A DNA stretch of 32,279 nt. It comes from Sulfuritalea sp. (GTDB lineage: Bacteria; Pseudomonadota; Gammaproteobacteria; Burkholderiales; Rhodocyclaceae). The position numbers and the translations under genes are program-made. Positions 22,570 through 30,176 of this stretch are shown here, piece by piece (the stretch's first letter is position 1; each line of letters starts with the position of its first letter). Under the pieces are notes generated by a model. That model saw only the letters and a list, made by a program, of their open reading frames with translations. It was not told where the DNA came from and did not search any database. The stretch is taken from positions 1 through 32,279 of the forward strand of contig JAUSCI010000068.1 in assembly GCA_030651305.1 (NCBI GenBank), given 5' to 3'.

Positions 22570-22887
22570 TTAACGGACTCCGATGCGCTGCAGTTTCGCC
22601 CGCAACATCGCGATGTCATCCAGCAGATCGAGCGCCAGCGCGACGCCGGGTGGATTGATTTCCAGGTCGCGCGTCAGCCGCAACGCCAGCCGCGCGCGAC
22701 GCAGCGAATCGCCGGTAAAGCGCCAGTCCTGCGGCGACTCGCCGACGGGCTCCAGCGCTCCCTCGAAAACCCAGGCCAGCACATGTTCCTCTTCAGCGCT
22801 GCAGGCCTGACACAGCTCCACCAAGGTCAGACGGACCTCCTCTTCGACCACCGGCCCCTGAATGAATGTCATCGCGATCGGGTTCAT
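22570..22887 (-). CDS. cbpM: Chaperone modulator CbpM
   Basis: This is a 105-residue MerR-like modulator. The segment VEEEVRLTLVELCQACSAEE followed by EHVLAWVFEGALEPVG resembles CbpM, and the helical C-terminus (ALALDLLDDIAMLRAKLQRI) fits. CbpM binds the J domain of CbpA and blocks its cochaperone and DNA-binding activity. The ATG overlaps the cbpA stop (ATGA), the usual cbpAM arrangement. It is followed by the P-type ATPase. Confidence 0.85.
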   Translation of the reverse strand: MNPIAMTFIQGPVVEEEVRLTLVELCQACSAEEEHVLAWVFEGALEPVGESPQDWRFTGDSLRRARLALRLTRDLEINPPGVALALDLLDDIAMLRAKLQRIGVR

Positions 22888-23831
22888 GACGAGTCGCCTT
22901 TCATCTTTGTTCGCGGGTTGAAATCAAAGGCCTTGGCCATGGTCCGGTAGGCCTCCTGCGCGCCCTCGCTGTCGGCTGGCGGCAGGACAATCGCCAGCGC
23001 CACATACAGGTCGCCCGGCGGCGACCCCGGAATGCCGCGGCCTTTCAGGCGCAACTGGCGGCCGGCTGCAGATCCGGGAGGAATCGTGAGCTGCACCGGG
23101 CCCTCGGGCGTCGGCACGGCAACCGAGGCGCCCAGCGCGGCTTCCCACGGCGCCAACGGCAGGTTCAGATAGACATCGCGGCCATCGACGCGAAACTGCG
23201 GATCGGGCTTGAAGGAAATTTCCAGGTACAGGTCGCCCGCCGCGCCCTCGCCCAGCCCCGGCGCGCCCTGACCTGCCAGGCGCAGGTGCTGTCCGGCACG
23301 GATGCCCTTGGGAATGCCGACATCGAGCTTGCGCTCCTGCAGCGTGCCACGGCCTTGCGCATCCAGCCCCGGCATGCGCAGCGAGATGCTGCGCTGGGCG
23401 CCGCGGTAGGCATCGGCAAGATCGATCAGCACCTTGGCGTGATGGTCCGGGCCCTTCGCATGCATCTGGGCACGCTGCGCGGCCCTTGCCTGGCGACCGA
23501 ACAGGGCTTCGAAAAAATCGCTGTGATCTGCGCCTGCGCCGGCGCCAAAATCGCGGCCGCTGAATTCGAAGCCGGCATCCCAGTCCGGCGGCGGCTGGAA
23601 GTCCTGCCCGGTCTTCCACTGGCTGCCCATCTGGTCGTAAGCCGCGCGTTTCTCCGGATCCTTCAGCACCGCATAGGCTTCGCCGAGTTCCTTGAAACGT
23701 GCCTCGGCATCCGGGTCCTTGCTCACATCCGGGTGATACTTGCGCGCCAGCTTGCGGTAGGCCTTTTTGACGTCATCCTGCGTGGCGCCGCGCGCAACGC
23801 CGAGAATTTCGTAGTAGTCCTTGAATTTCAT
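22884..23831 (-). CDS. cbpA: Curved DNA-binding DnaJ-like cochaperone CbpA
   Basis: This is a 315-residue class II J-protein. The J domain (1-70) carries HPD at 33-35 (KYHPDVSK). It is followed by a G/F-like linker (DWDAGFEFSGRDFGAGAGAD) and two C-terminal substrate-binding beta domains (KVLIDLADAYRGAQRSISL; GDLYLEISFKPDPQFRVDGR). There is no zinc-finger region, separating it from DnaJ. It stimulates DnaK ATPase and can bind curved DNA. It is cotranscribed with cbpM. A TGCAACA/TGTTGCA hairpin lies 25 bp before the start codon. Confidence 0.93.
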   Translation of the reverse strand: MKFKDYYEILGVARGATQDDVKKAYRKLARKYHPDVSKDPDAEARFKELGEAYAVLKDPEKRAAYDQMGSQWKTGQDFQPPPDWDAGFEFSGRDFGAGAGADHSDFFEALFGRQARAAQRAQMHAKGPDHHAKVLIDLADAYRGAQRSISLRMPGLDAQGRGTLQERKLDVGIPKGIRAGQHLRLAGQGAPGLGEGAAGDLYLEISFKPDPQFRVDGRDVYLNLPLAPWEAALGASVAVPTPEGPVQLTIPPGSAAGRQLRLKGRGIPGSPPGDLYVALAIVLPPADSEGAQEAYRTMAKAFDFNPRTKMKGDSS

Positions 23832-23855
23832 GGGGCAGGGCTCGCTGCTGTGGTC

Positions 23856-23873
23856 TGCAACATCGCTGTTGCA
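23856..23873. promoter_or_regulatory. Inverted repeat upstream of cbpA
   Basis: TGCAACA-TCGC-TGTTGCA is a perfect 7 bp inverted repeat with a 4 nt spacer, 25 bp upstream of the cbpA start codon. It could be a leader hairpin or an operator. It does not match CIRCE. Confidence 0.4.
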
Positions 23874-23941
23874 CGGGCGCTCGCAGGCTACGCGGGATGT
23901 CGATCACTGCTCTGTACGGTGTCGCACACAGCAGTATAGAT

Positions 23942-23966
23942 CGGCGTCGCCAAACGGGCGACGCCG
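23942..23966. repeat. 10-bp-stem hairpin between cbpA and the AsmA gene
   Basis: CGGCGTCGCC and GGCGACGCCG pair perfectly around AAACG. Neither side has a T-run, so it is not a simple terminator. It lies in the 267 bp gap between divergent genes, so it may be in both promoter regions. I see no gene in 23832-24098. Confidence 0.55.
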
Positions 23967-24098
23967 GGCAGGGCCGTTCAACTGCGGCCTGGGTGCGCCG
24001 CTGTCAGCGTGACGAAACGCAATCCGGATTTCATGCGACCGTCTCTCTGACTGATAATGTCGGCAATCCAACGCAATTCGCTTCTACTGGCAGACCCC

Positions 24099-26105
24099 AT
24101 GAAAGCGCTCCGTATCATCGGCATCGCCCTCGGCCTTGTTTTTGTCCTGCTCGCGGCGGGCGTCGGCGCCCTCTACGCGCTGTTCGACGGCGAGAAGATC
24201 AAGGGCGAACTGAGCCGTGTCGTGCTCGAAAACAATCAGCGCGAGCTGGAGATCGCCGGCAAGCTCGAGCTCTCGCTATGGCCGGACGTCAGCATCAAGA
24301 TAGGTCACCTGACACTGTCGGAACCCGGCGGCAGGGAAGAGTTTCTCGCGCTCGACTCGGCGCGCGTGGCGGTCGCGGTGATGCCGCTGCTGTCGAAGCA
24401 GGTGCAGGTGCAGCGCGTCGAGGTCAACGGTCTCAAGGCGACACTGGTAAAACGGAAGGACGGCACGCTGAACATCGCCGACCTGCTCGGCGGCGGGAAG
24501 CAAAGTGCCACCAAACCCGATGCAGGAGTCGGCGCTGGTGGTGCGCCGAGTGTGCCGCTGCGGATCGACATTGCCGGCATCAAGGTGGCGAACGCGCAAT
24601 TCACCTGGCGCGACGAGAAGAGCGGCAGCACGACGGCATTTTCCAAACTCGATTTCGGCACCGGGCGCGTCCAGGTCGATGGCGCGATGCAAACCCTGGC
24701 GCTCGAATCGCTGAGCCTCGCCGCGACCCTGGCCGGCAGCGGCCTCGATGGCCAGGCCAAGCTCGTTCTGTCAGACGTTGAAGGCACAGCCCGGACCATG
24801 AAGATCGGCCAACTGGCTCTTGATCTCGATGCCAGGTCAGGCGAAACAACGCTCAAGGCCCACCTCGGTTCGCCCGTGACGACGAATTCCGAGGCGCAGA
24901 CCATCGCGCTGGAGAAGATCGCCGGCAGCGTCGATCTCGCCAACCCACGAATGCCGATGAAACAACTCAAGCTGCCGCTTGCAGGCAATCTGCGCGCCGA
25001 TATGGCACATCAGACGGTGGCACTCGAACTGACCACCCGGTTCGACGAATCGAAAATTGCGGCGAAACTCAAGGTGGCGAAATTTGCGCCGCGGGCGCTG
25101 GGCTTCGATCTCGACATCGACACGTTAAACGTGGACAAGTACTTGCCGCCCGCGCCACCCAAAACCGTTGCGAACGACAAAGCCGGCGCCGGCAAGGAGG
25201 ATGCTCCGGGCCAGGAAGCCAAGGAGGGCAAGCTGGATTTCTCGGCGCTGAAAGGGCTCGACGTGAATGGCGCGATCCGCATCGGCTCACTGCAGGTGTC
25301 GAGGCTGAAACTGGCCAGGCTGAATGCGAAGATCAATCTCGCCGGCGGGCGCCTCGATGTCGCGCCGCTGACGCTGAACCTCTACGAAGGCACGGCCAGC
25401 GGCAGCCTGTCGCTCAACGCGGCGGGCAACACCTTCGCCCTCAGGCAGAACCTGGCCGGCATCAGCATCAATCCGCTGATGAAGGATCTCGCCAACAAGG
25501 ACCTGGTGGAAGGGCGAGGCAACGTGACGCTCGACATCAGCAGTCGCGGCGACAGCGTGATAGCGATGAAGAAGGCACTGGCGGGAACCGCTGCGGTGAG
25601 TCTCAGGGACGGCGCGATCAAGGGCATCAACCTGGCGCAAAGCCTGCGCGACCTGAAGGGCAAGCTGGGTGCCGCATCTGGCAAACCCGAGGATGCAACG
25701 CAGCAGGCCAAAGCCGGCGACAAGACCGATTTCTCCGAGCTCACCGCCTCGCTGAAAATTGCCAACGGCATCGCCCACAATGAAGACCTCGCCATGAAGT
25801 CGCCCTTCCTGCGGCTCTCCGGCGCAGGCGATATCGACATCGGTGGCGGCCAGATGAATTACGTCGCCAAAGCCAGCGTGGTCGCCACCAGCGCCGGACA
25901 AGGCGGGCAGGGCCTCGACCAGTTGAAGGGACTCACCGTCCCGGTGCGTGTCACCGGACCGTTCGAGAACCTGGCCTACCAGATCGAATTCGGCAGCATG
26001 GTCGAGGACGTCGTCAGGGCCAGGCTCGAAGAGAAGAAGCAGGAGGTCAAGGCCAAAGTCGAAGACAAGCTGAAGGACAAGCTCAAGGGCTTGTTCGGCA
26101 GATGA
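24099..26105 (+). CDS. AsmA-family inner-membrane anchored protein
   Basis: This is a 668-residue protein. A single N-terminal membrane helix (MKALRIIGIALGLVFVLLAA, then GVGALYALF) is followed by FDGEKIKGELSRVVLENNQR, the hallmark AsmA N-terminus. A long periplasmic beta-rich region ends with GNGxA-type AsmA C-terminal features (DIDIGGGQMNYVAKASVVAT; LTVPVRVTGPFENLAYQIEF) and a charged coiled tail (EEKKQEVKAKVEDKLKDKLK). Related proteins are implicated in moving phospholipids to the outer membrane and in its permeability. ATG 24099 gives a clean signal-anchor; an ATG 42 bp upstream would add 14 polar residues. The DNA at 24526-24548 matches the dispersed repeat core and encodes VGAGGAP in a linker. 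Confidence 0.88.
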   Translation: MKALRIIGIALGLVFVLLAAGVGALYALFDGEKIKGELSRVVLENNQRELEIAGKLELSLWPDVSIKIGHLTLSEPGGREEFLALDSARVAVAVMPLLSKQVQVQRVEVNGLKATLVKRKDGTLNIADLLGGGKQSATKPDAGVGAGGAPSVPLRIDIAGIKVANAQFTWRDEKSGSTTAFSKLDFGTGRVQVDGAMQTLALESLSLAATLAGSGLDGQAKLVLSDVEGTARTMKIGQLALDLDARSGETTLKAHLGSPVTTNSEAQTIALEKIAGSVDLANPRMPMKQLKLPLAGNLRADMAHQTVALELTTRFDESKIAAKLKVAKFAPRALGFDLDIDTLNVDKYLPPAPPKTVANDKAGAGKEDAPGQEAKEGKLDFSALKGLDVNGAIRIGSLQVSRLKLARLNAKINLAGGRLDVAPLTLNLYEGTASGSLSLNAAGNTFALRQNLAGISINPLMKDLANKDLVEGRGNVTLDISSRGDSVIAMKKALAGTAAVSLRDGAIKGINLAQSLRDLKGKLGAASGKPEDATQQAKAGDKTDFSELTASLKIANGIAHNEDLAMKSPFLRLSGAGDIDIGGGQMNYVAKASVVATSAGQGGQGLDQLKGLTVPVRVTGPFENLAYQIEFGSMVEDVVRARLEEKKQEVKAKVEDKLKDKLKGLFGR

Positions 26106-26177
26106 GTGGGAATGTCATGTTGCTTGGCAAGCGGGTCTGAACCGAGCGGCGGCCTGTTACAGCAGCCGTTTGTCGAA

Positions 26178-26238
26178 AGAGTCGGCGCTGGTGTGCTCTG
26201 CGTACCTGGGCTTCCGCTTCGCGGGCAGGTAACGGCGG
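26178..26238 (+). repeat. REP-like core plus second palindromic unit
   Basis: AGAGTCGGCGCTGGTGTGCT is a copy of the dispersed core. It is followed at 26204-26230 by ACCTG...CAGGT enclosing TTCCGCTTCGCGGGC (26212-26226). The reverse complement of that 15-mer recurs exactly inside mak at 29423-29437. The gap 26106-26381 shows no gene and no clear promoter (a TTGAAA and a TACTAT near 26328-26349 are only 10 bp apart). Confidence 0.6.
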
Positions 26239-26381
26239 CTGGCTTGATACGAGCGCGCCCGACACGGGTTCGGGGAACCAATGCGTACTGAATCGAACTA
26301 GCATCTGACCGCCGCCCTCAGACTTGTTTGAAAGTCTCCGGCGTACTATGCAAGACACAGATATGCCCAAGGAGGATTTTT

Positions 26382-26519
26382 ATGGCGTCCGAAGGTAGTA
26401 ACAACCACCGATTTCAAGCGCCCCCCGCTATTGCCAAAGCGATCGAGCGGCTTCCGCGCTCGCCGGGAACGGTCACGCTGACTTTAGTTTGGGCTCGACG
26501 GCTTTATCATCCCCGATGA
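26382..26519 (+). CDS. 45-codon ORF with strong SD, coupled to histidine kinase
   Basis: The ATG at 26382 follows AAGGAGG by 5 nt, the strongest SD in the window. The frame encodes [20 protein letters not shown] followed by [20 protein letters not shown] and LYHPR. Its TGA overlaps the kinase ATG (ATGA), so its translation should feed the kinase. I recognise no family. It could be a real small protein, a leader peptide that sets kinase translation, or the beginning of a gene whose rest has been lost. Signal and spacing favour that it is translated. Confidence 0.5.
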   Translation: MASEGSNNHRFQAPPAIAKAIERLPRSPGTVTLTLVWARRLYHPR

Positions 26520-28759
26520 CAGTCCCATCCTTCGCTGCGAACATCGCCCGTTCGGGCAAGAGCCGGACTCAGGGGGCCCTCATCCTGTTGCTCGCGTTCG
26601 TAATTGCGGTGGGCGCGATTGTCACCAACATTGCACTGCTACGTGTCGCCGATGGCGGACGGCGCGCTGAATTGTTGCTCCTGCAAATCAATGGGTTGGC
26701 CTATCGTCTCTCCGCTTTGGAGTGGCAGGCTATCGGCGAACGCGAAATATCCTCCGAAATTGCCCGGAGCGTGCAAGACACGCAAGATGAGCTGGAGCAC
26801 CTGGTCGGGCGTTTGGCGCAACAGGATCCGGATATGGACGCTGTGCGCTTGGTCCGGCGAAGCCACGACGACTACCGGCTGGCAATGAATAGGGAGTTCA
26901 GTTTGATCAAGGCCGGCGATTTCTCCCAGGCGAAGATCGTCGACCGCGATCAGGTCGATCCGGCTTTTGACGTTCTTTCCGAGGGCCTGAAGTCCGCCAG
27001 TGTCATATACAACGCGAAGATGAAACGGGCAGAGCAGCTTGCCGTGCTTGGAACCTTGATCGTTCTATTGCTTGCCATGGCTGCAATCGCCCTGTTGGTC
27101 AGGCGGACACAAAAGGCGCATGACGCAGCCGAGGAAGCTGCCGCCGAGGAGAGGATATTGGCGCAGGCCCAGAGGGAACTGCGCCAGTTCGCCGAGAATG
27201 TCCCGACCATGGCCGCCTCATTCGATGCGAACCAGCGTTGTCGTTTCGCCAATAAGGCGTTCAGCGAGTTCTTCGGATCCGCCGGCGGAGACATTTCCGG
27301 CAAGCACGTGCGGGAGATTGTCGAGGAAGGCGCGTACGCGGAGATCGAAGGATATATTGCGCAAGTGCTGCTGGGGAATGCGGTCAAGTACCAAACAACG
27401 CGCAAGCTTGCCAACGGCGAGTTGCGCTACATCGAGATTCGCCTGCTGACGAATATTGCGGACGACGGAAAGATACTGGGTTTCTTCTGCGCGACGAGCG
27501 ACATTTCCGAACACGAGCTAACCAAAGCCGATCTGATTCAGTACCGCAACCACCTCGAAGAATCCGTCTTTGCCCGCACTGTGGAACTATCCGCTGCCCG
27601 TGATGCTGCCGAAGCCGCCAACCGCGCCAAGAGCAGCTTCCTCGCCACCATGAGCCACGAACTGCGCACGCCGATGAATGGCGTCATGGGCATGATCGAC
27701 CTGGTGTTGCGCCGTGCCACTGATCCCGAGCAGATCGACTGGCTCAACAAGAGCAAGGACTCCGCGAGGCATCTGCTTGATGTCATCAACGACATCCTCG
27801 ACATGTCCCAGATTGAAGCCGACCGGCTGACGCTGGCCGAGACGAACTTTTCCCTCGCGCAAGTACTTGAAGACACCATCCAGATGCAGGGTGGCGCGGC
27901 CCAGGTCAAAGGGCTGCGTTTATCCTGCGAAATCTCCCCTGCATTGCCTGACCGATTATGCGGTGACGCCACGCGCCTGAAACAGGTACTGATCAATTTC
28001 ATCGGCAACGCCGTCAAGTTCTCCGAGCATGGACAGATCACCGTGAGTGCCCGCGCCGTAGAGGAAGACGAGATCAGCGTGTTACTGCGTATCGAGGTTA
28101 CTGATCAGGGCATCGGCATCAGCCCTGATCAGCAGGCCCGGCTGTTCCGGGTCTTTACACAGGCCGACGATTCCATGAACCGCAAGTACGGCGGCACAGG
28201 TCTGGGACTGAGCATCGCCAAACGCATCGCCTTGCTGATGGGTGGCGACGCCGGGGTGATCAGCGAGGAAGGCAAGGGCAGCACCTTCTGGGCGACCGTG
28301 AGGCTGAAAAAGGATACGAAGGCGATCGAGTCCCCGCCGCCGGTGAATGCCGATGCCGAAACCATTCTGCGGCAACGTTACTATGGCCACTACATACTGG
28401 TGGTCGATGACGAGCCGATCAACCTCGAAATTGCCCGGATGCAACTGGAGGCGATCGATCTTGTGGTGGACACGGCGCAGAACGGTGCAGAGGCGATTGT
28501 CCTGGCGCGGCAGAACAGCTATGCGGCCATCTTGATGGACATGCAGATGCCGAACGTGAACGGGCTGGAGGCGACGCGGCAGATACGCCAGATCCACGGC
28601 TACCGCGACGTACCAATCATCGCCATGACCGCCAATGCCTTTGCGGAGGACAGGGCGCGCTGCTTCGAGGCCGGGATGAACGACTATCTGGTCAAGCCCT
28701 TCACCCCTGACGAGTTGTTTGCAACCGTGCTGCGCGCGTTGAGCCGGAGGAATGATTAG
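26516..28759 (+). CDS. Hybrid sensor histidine kinase with PAS and receiver domains
   Basis: This is a 747-residue inner-membrane sensor. TM1 is at ~20-43 and TM2 at ~175-195, flanking a ~130-residue helical periplasmic domain. A PAS domain (~222-335) comes next, then a coiled linker and HisKA with H381 ([11 protein letters not shown]). The HATPase has an N box with N498 (NFIGNAVKF), G1 DQGIGIS (530-536) and G2 GGTGLGLS (559-566). A C-terminal receiver domain carries D631/D632, phospho-acceptor D675 (LMDMQMP), T705 and K727. It should autophosphorylate and relay to its own receiver. An Hpt protein and output regulator are not in the window. ATG 26516 overlaps the upstream small ORF. The signal sensed is unknown. 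Confidence 0.93.
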   Translation: MTVPSFAANIARSGKSRTQGALILLLAFVIAVGAIVTNIALLRVADGGRRAELLLLQINGLAYRLSALEWQAIGEREISSEIARSVQDTQDELEHLVGRLAQQDPDMDAVRLVRRSHDDYRLAMNREFSLIKAGDFSQAKIVDRDQVDPAFDVLSEGLKSASVIYNAKMKRAEQLAVLGTLIVLLLAMAAIALLVRRTQKAHDAAEEAAAEERILAQAQRELRQFAENVPTMAASFDANQRCRFANKAFSEFFGSAGGDISGKHVREIVEEGAYAEIEGYIAQVLLGNAVKYQTTRKLANGELRYIEIRLLTNIADDGKILGFFCATSDISEHELTKADLIQYRNHLEESVFARTVELSAARDAAEAANRAKSSFLATMSHELRTPMNGVMGMIDLVLRRATDPEQIDWLNKSKDSARHLLDVINDILDMSQIEADRLTLAETNFSLAQVLEDTIQMQGGAAQVKGLRLSCEISPALPDRLCGDATRLKQVLINFIGNAVKFSEHGQITVSARAVEEDEISVLLRIEVTDQGIGISPDQQARLFRVFTQADDSMNRKYGGTGLGLSIAKRIALLMGGDAGVISEEGKGSTFWATVRLKKDTKAIESPPPVNADAETILRQRYYGHYILVVDDEPINLEIARMQLEAIDLVVDTAQNGAEAIVLARQNSYAAILMDMQMPNVNGLEATRQIRQIHGYRDVPIIAMTANAFAEDRARCFEAGMNDYLVKPFTPDELFATVLRALSRRND

Positions 28760-28851
28760 CCGCGATCCAACCGTAGCCTGACTGGCCGCAAAGTGGCGGG
28801 AGTCTCCTTTCACTATGCCGAGGTCATCGGGCGGCAACCAGTCCTGAGCAC

Positions 28852-29190
28852 TTATTCGCCGTTCGAAGCTGACCTTCCCTTGATGGCATCGCGCACTTCC
28901 CTGCCCACCTGTTCGCGAATCTGGAGGCGTTCGCCTGATTGCAAGTCCGTCGCGCGCCAGCTTGTCCCGCAGCGGGAGAGATGACAGTCCTCGACTTGTC
29001 GCTGGCTAACCGAACCAGGGTCGACCATTTTGCCGGCGCCGGCAAAATGGTGGTCAGGGTTGTTGCCAGAGCCTTGGCAGGAAGTCATTGCCCGCCTGAC
29101 GGCATCCTCGAAGCGGAGCCATTGGCCGTATCCGAGCATGGGCTGCAAGTCGCGGGCGCTCGGTGAATCGTTTGAATATACTTCGACCAA
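28852..29190 (-). pseudogene. Internally deleted dinD-like gene
   Basis: The minus-strand frame reads SARDLQPMLGYGQWLRFEDA, then SGNNPDHHFAGAGKMV and SQRQVEDCHLSR. This matches the N-terminal ~80 residues of DinD-family proteins (SARxLxxLLGYxxxxxF...HFxxxxKMVxxGSxxxRxVxDxxLSRY). It then jumps to WRATDLQSGERL and REQVGREVRDAIKG, which resemble the C-terminal FRATQxEEKL...GRxVRxxI block. Roughly 140 residues between them are missing, and the frame ends early. DinD inhibits RecA filaments and is SOS-induced in E. coli. No proper start codon is visible (only TTG at 29190). The remainder of the gap 28760-29192 shows no other gene. Confidence 0.6.
29024..29051. repeat. 28 bp perfect palindrome within the dinD-like remnant
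   Basis: ACCATTTTGCCGGC is followed immediately by its exact reverse complement, with no spacer. On the minus strand it encodes the HHFAGAGKMV part of the DinD-like sequence. Confidence 0.8.
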
Positions 29191-29192
29191 TA

Positions 29193-30176
29193 ATGGACAA
29201 CAACAAGTTACGCATCGGCATTGACCTCGGCGGCAGCAAGATTGAAATCATCGCACTGGGCGATGATGGCAATGAACTGCTGCGCGAGCGGGTGGCGACG
29301 CCACAGGGCGACTACCATTCAACGATCATGGCGGTAGCCAATCTGGTCGAAGCGGCAGAAAGAAAAGTTATGTCCCCGGGCGCGTGCGCCGGGGACGGTA
29401 TCCACTCGGACGGCGCTTGCCGGCCCGCGAAGCGGAATCCCCGGCAGACAGAGTCCGGTACGGCGGCAAGTGTCGGCATCGGCATCCCCGGTGCGGAATC
29501 GCCCGCCAGCGGGCTGATCAAGAACGCCAATTCAACCTGCCTGATCGGCCAGCCGCTGCGGCATGACCTGCAGGCGCGGCTGCAGCGCGAAGTGCGCATC
29601 GCCAACGATGCCAACTGCTTTGCGCTGTCCGAAGCGGTCGATGGCGCGGGGGCGGGCGCACGGGTGGTGTTCGGCGTCATCCTCGGCACCGGCGTCGGCG
29701 GCGGCATCGTGGTCGACGGCAGGGTGCTGACCGGCGCCAACGCCATCGCCGGTGAATGGGGTCATAACCCGATGCCCGGCGAACAGCATCGCGACGCCTG
29801 CTATTGCGGACGCCGGGGATGCGTCGAACTGTACCTTTCCGGTCCTGGCCTTGTCGCCGATCATCGCCGTGCCACCGGCGCCGACTCTTCACCCGAAGTG
29901 ATCGCTGAATTCGCTGCGTCTGGCGATGCGGCCTGCGAAGCTACCCTGCAACGCTACGAAGCCCGTCTGGCGCGCGCACTGGCGCAGGTGATCAACATCC
30001 TCGACCCCGATGTCATCGTCCTCGGCGGCGGCCTCTCCAACATGGATCGGCTCTACGAAAACGTCCCGCGCCTGTGGGCCGGACATGTCTTTTCCGATCA
30101 GGTGGCGACGAAGCTGCTCAAGCATCGGCATGGCGATTCCTCCGGCGTGCGCGGCGCGGCGTGGCTATGGCCATGA
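29193..30176 (+). CDS. mak: Fructokinase Mak (ROK family) with an in-frame insertion
   Basis: Mak phosphorylates fructose with ATP to fructose 6-phosphate. The 327-residue ROK kinase has the ATP loop IGIDLGGSKIEII (8-20). Other landmarks are NANSTCLIGQPL, ANDANCFALSEAVDGAGAGA, GEWGHNPMPGE and a ROK zinc site (CYCGRRGCVE). ILDPDVIVLGGGLSN and HGDSSGVRGAAWLWP complete a strong match to E. coli Mak. Between VEAAERK and VGIGIPG lie ~29 residues absent from E. coli Mak (about 58-93), encoded by palindromic repeat DNA. The active site is otherwise intact. The ATG has no SD; a TATACT 10 bp upstream hints at an almost leaderless message. The stop overlaps the following MFS gene. Confidence 0.88.
   Translation: MDNNKLRIGIDLGGSKIEIIALGDDGNELLRERVATPQGDYHSTIMAVANLVEAAERKVMSPGACAGDGIHSDGACRPAKRNPRQTESGTAASVGIGIPGAESPASGLIKNANSTCLIGQPLRHDLQARLQREVRIANDANCFALSEAVDGAGAGARVVFGVILGTGVGGGIVVDGRVLTGANAIAGEWGHNPMPGEQHRDACYCGRRGCVELYLSGPGLVADHRRATGADSSPEVIAEFAASGDAACEATLQRYEARLARALAQVINILDPDVIVLGGGLSNMDRLYENVPRLWAGHVFSDQVATKLLKHRHGDSSGVRGAAWLWP
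29365..29470 (+). repeat. Palindromic repeat inserted in frame within mak
   Basis: GTCCCCGG (29372-29379) pairs with CCGGGGAC (29389-29396). A second stem TGCCGG/CCGGCA (about 29418-29446) encloses GCCCGCGAAGCGGAA, whose exact reverse complement lies in the intergenic repeat at 26212-26226. The segment is open in frame and adds ~29 residues to Mak. Confidence 0.65.

Noticed and set aside
20525-22950. Long plus-strand open frames opposite the P-type ATPase
   Set aside because: The ATPase motifs on the minus strand are unambiguous. The antisense frames are low-complexity Ala/Arg/Ser runs.
26328-26349. TTGAAA and TACTAT as a promoter for the small ORF and kinase
   Set aside because: The spacer is only 10 bp, too short for a sigma-70 promoter.
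29024-29051. 28 bp palindrome as an integrase attachment or replication site
   Set aside because: It lies within DinD-like coding sequence and encodes part of a conserved peptide, and no integrase gene of a mobile element is adjacent.
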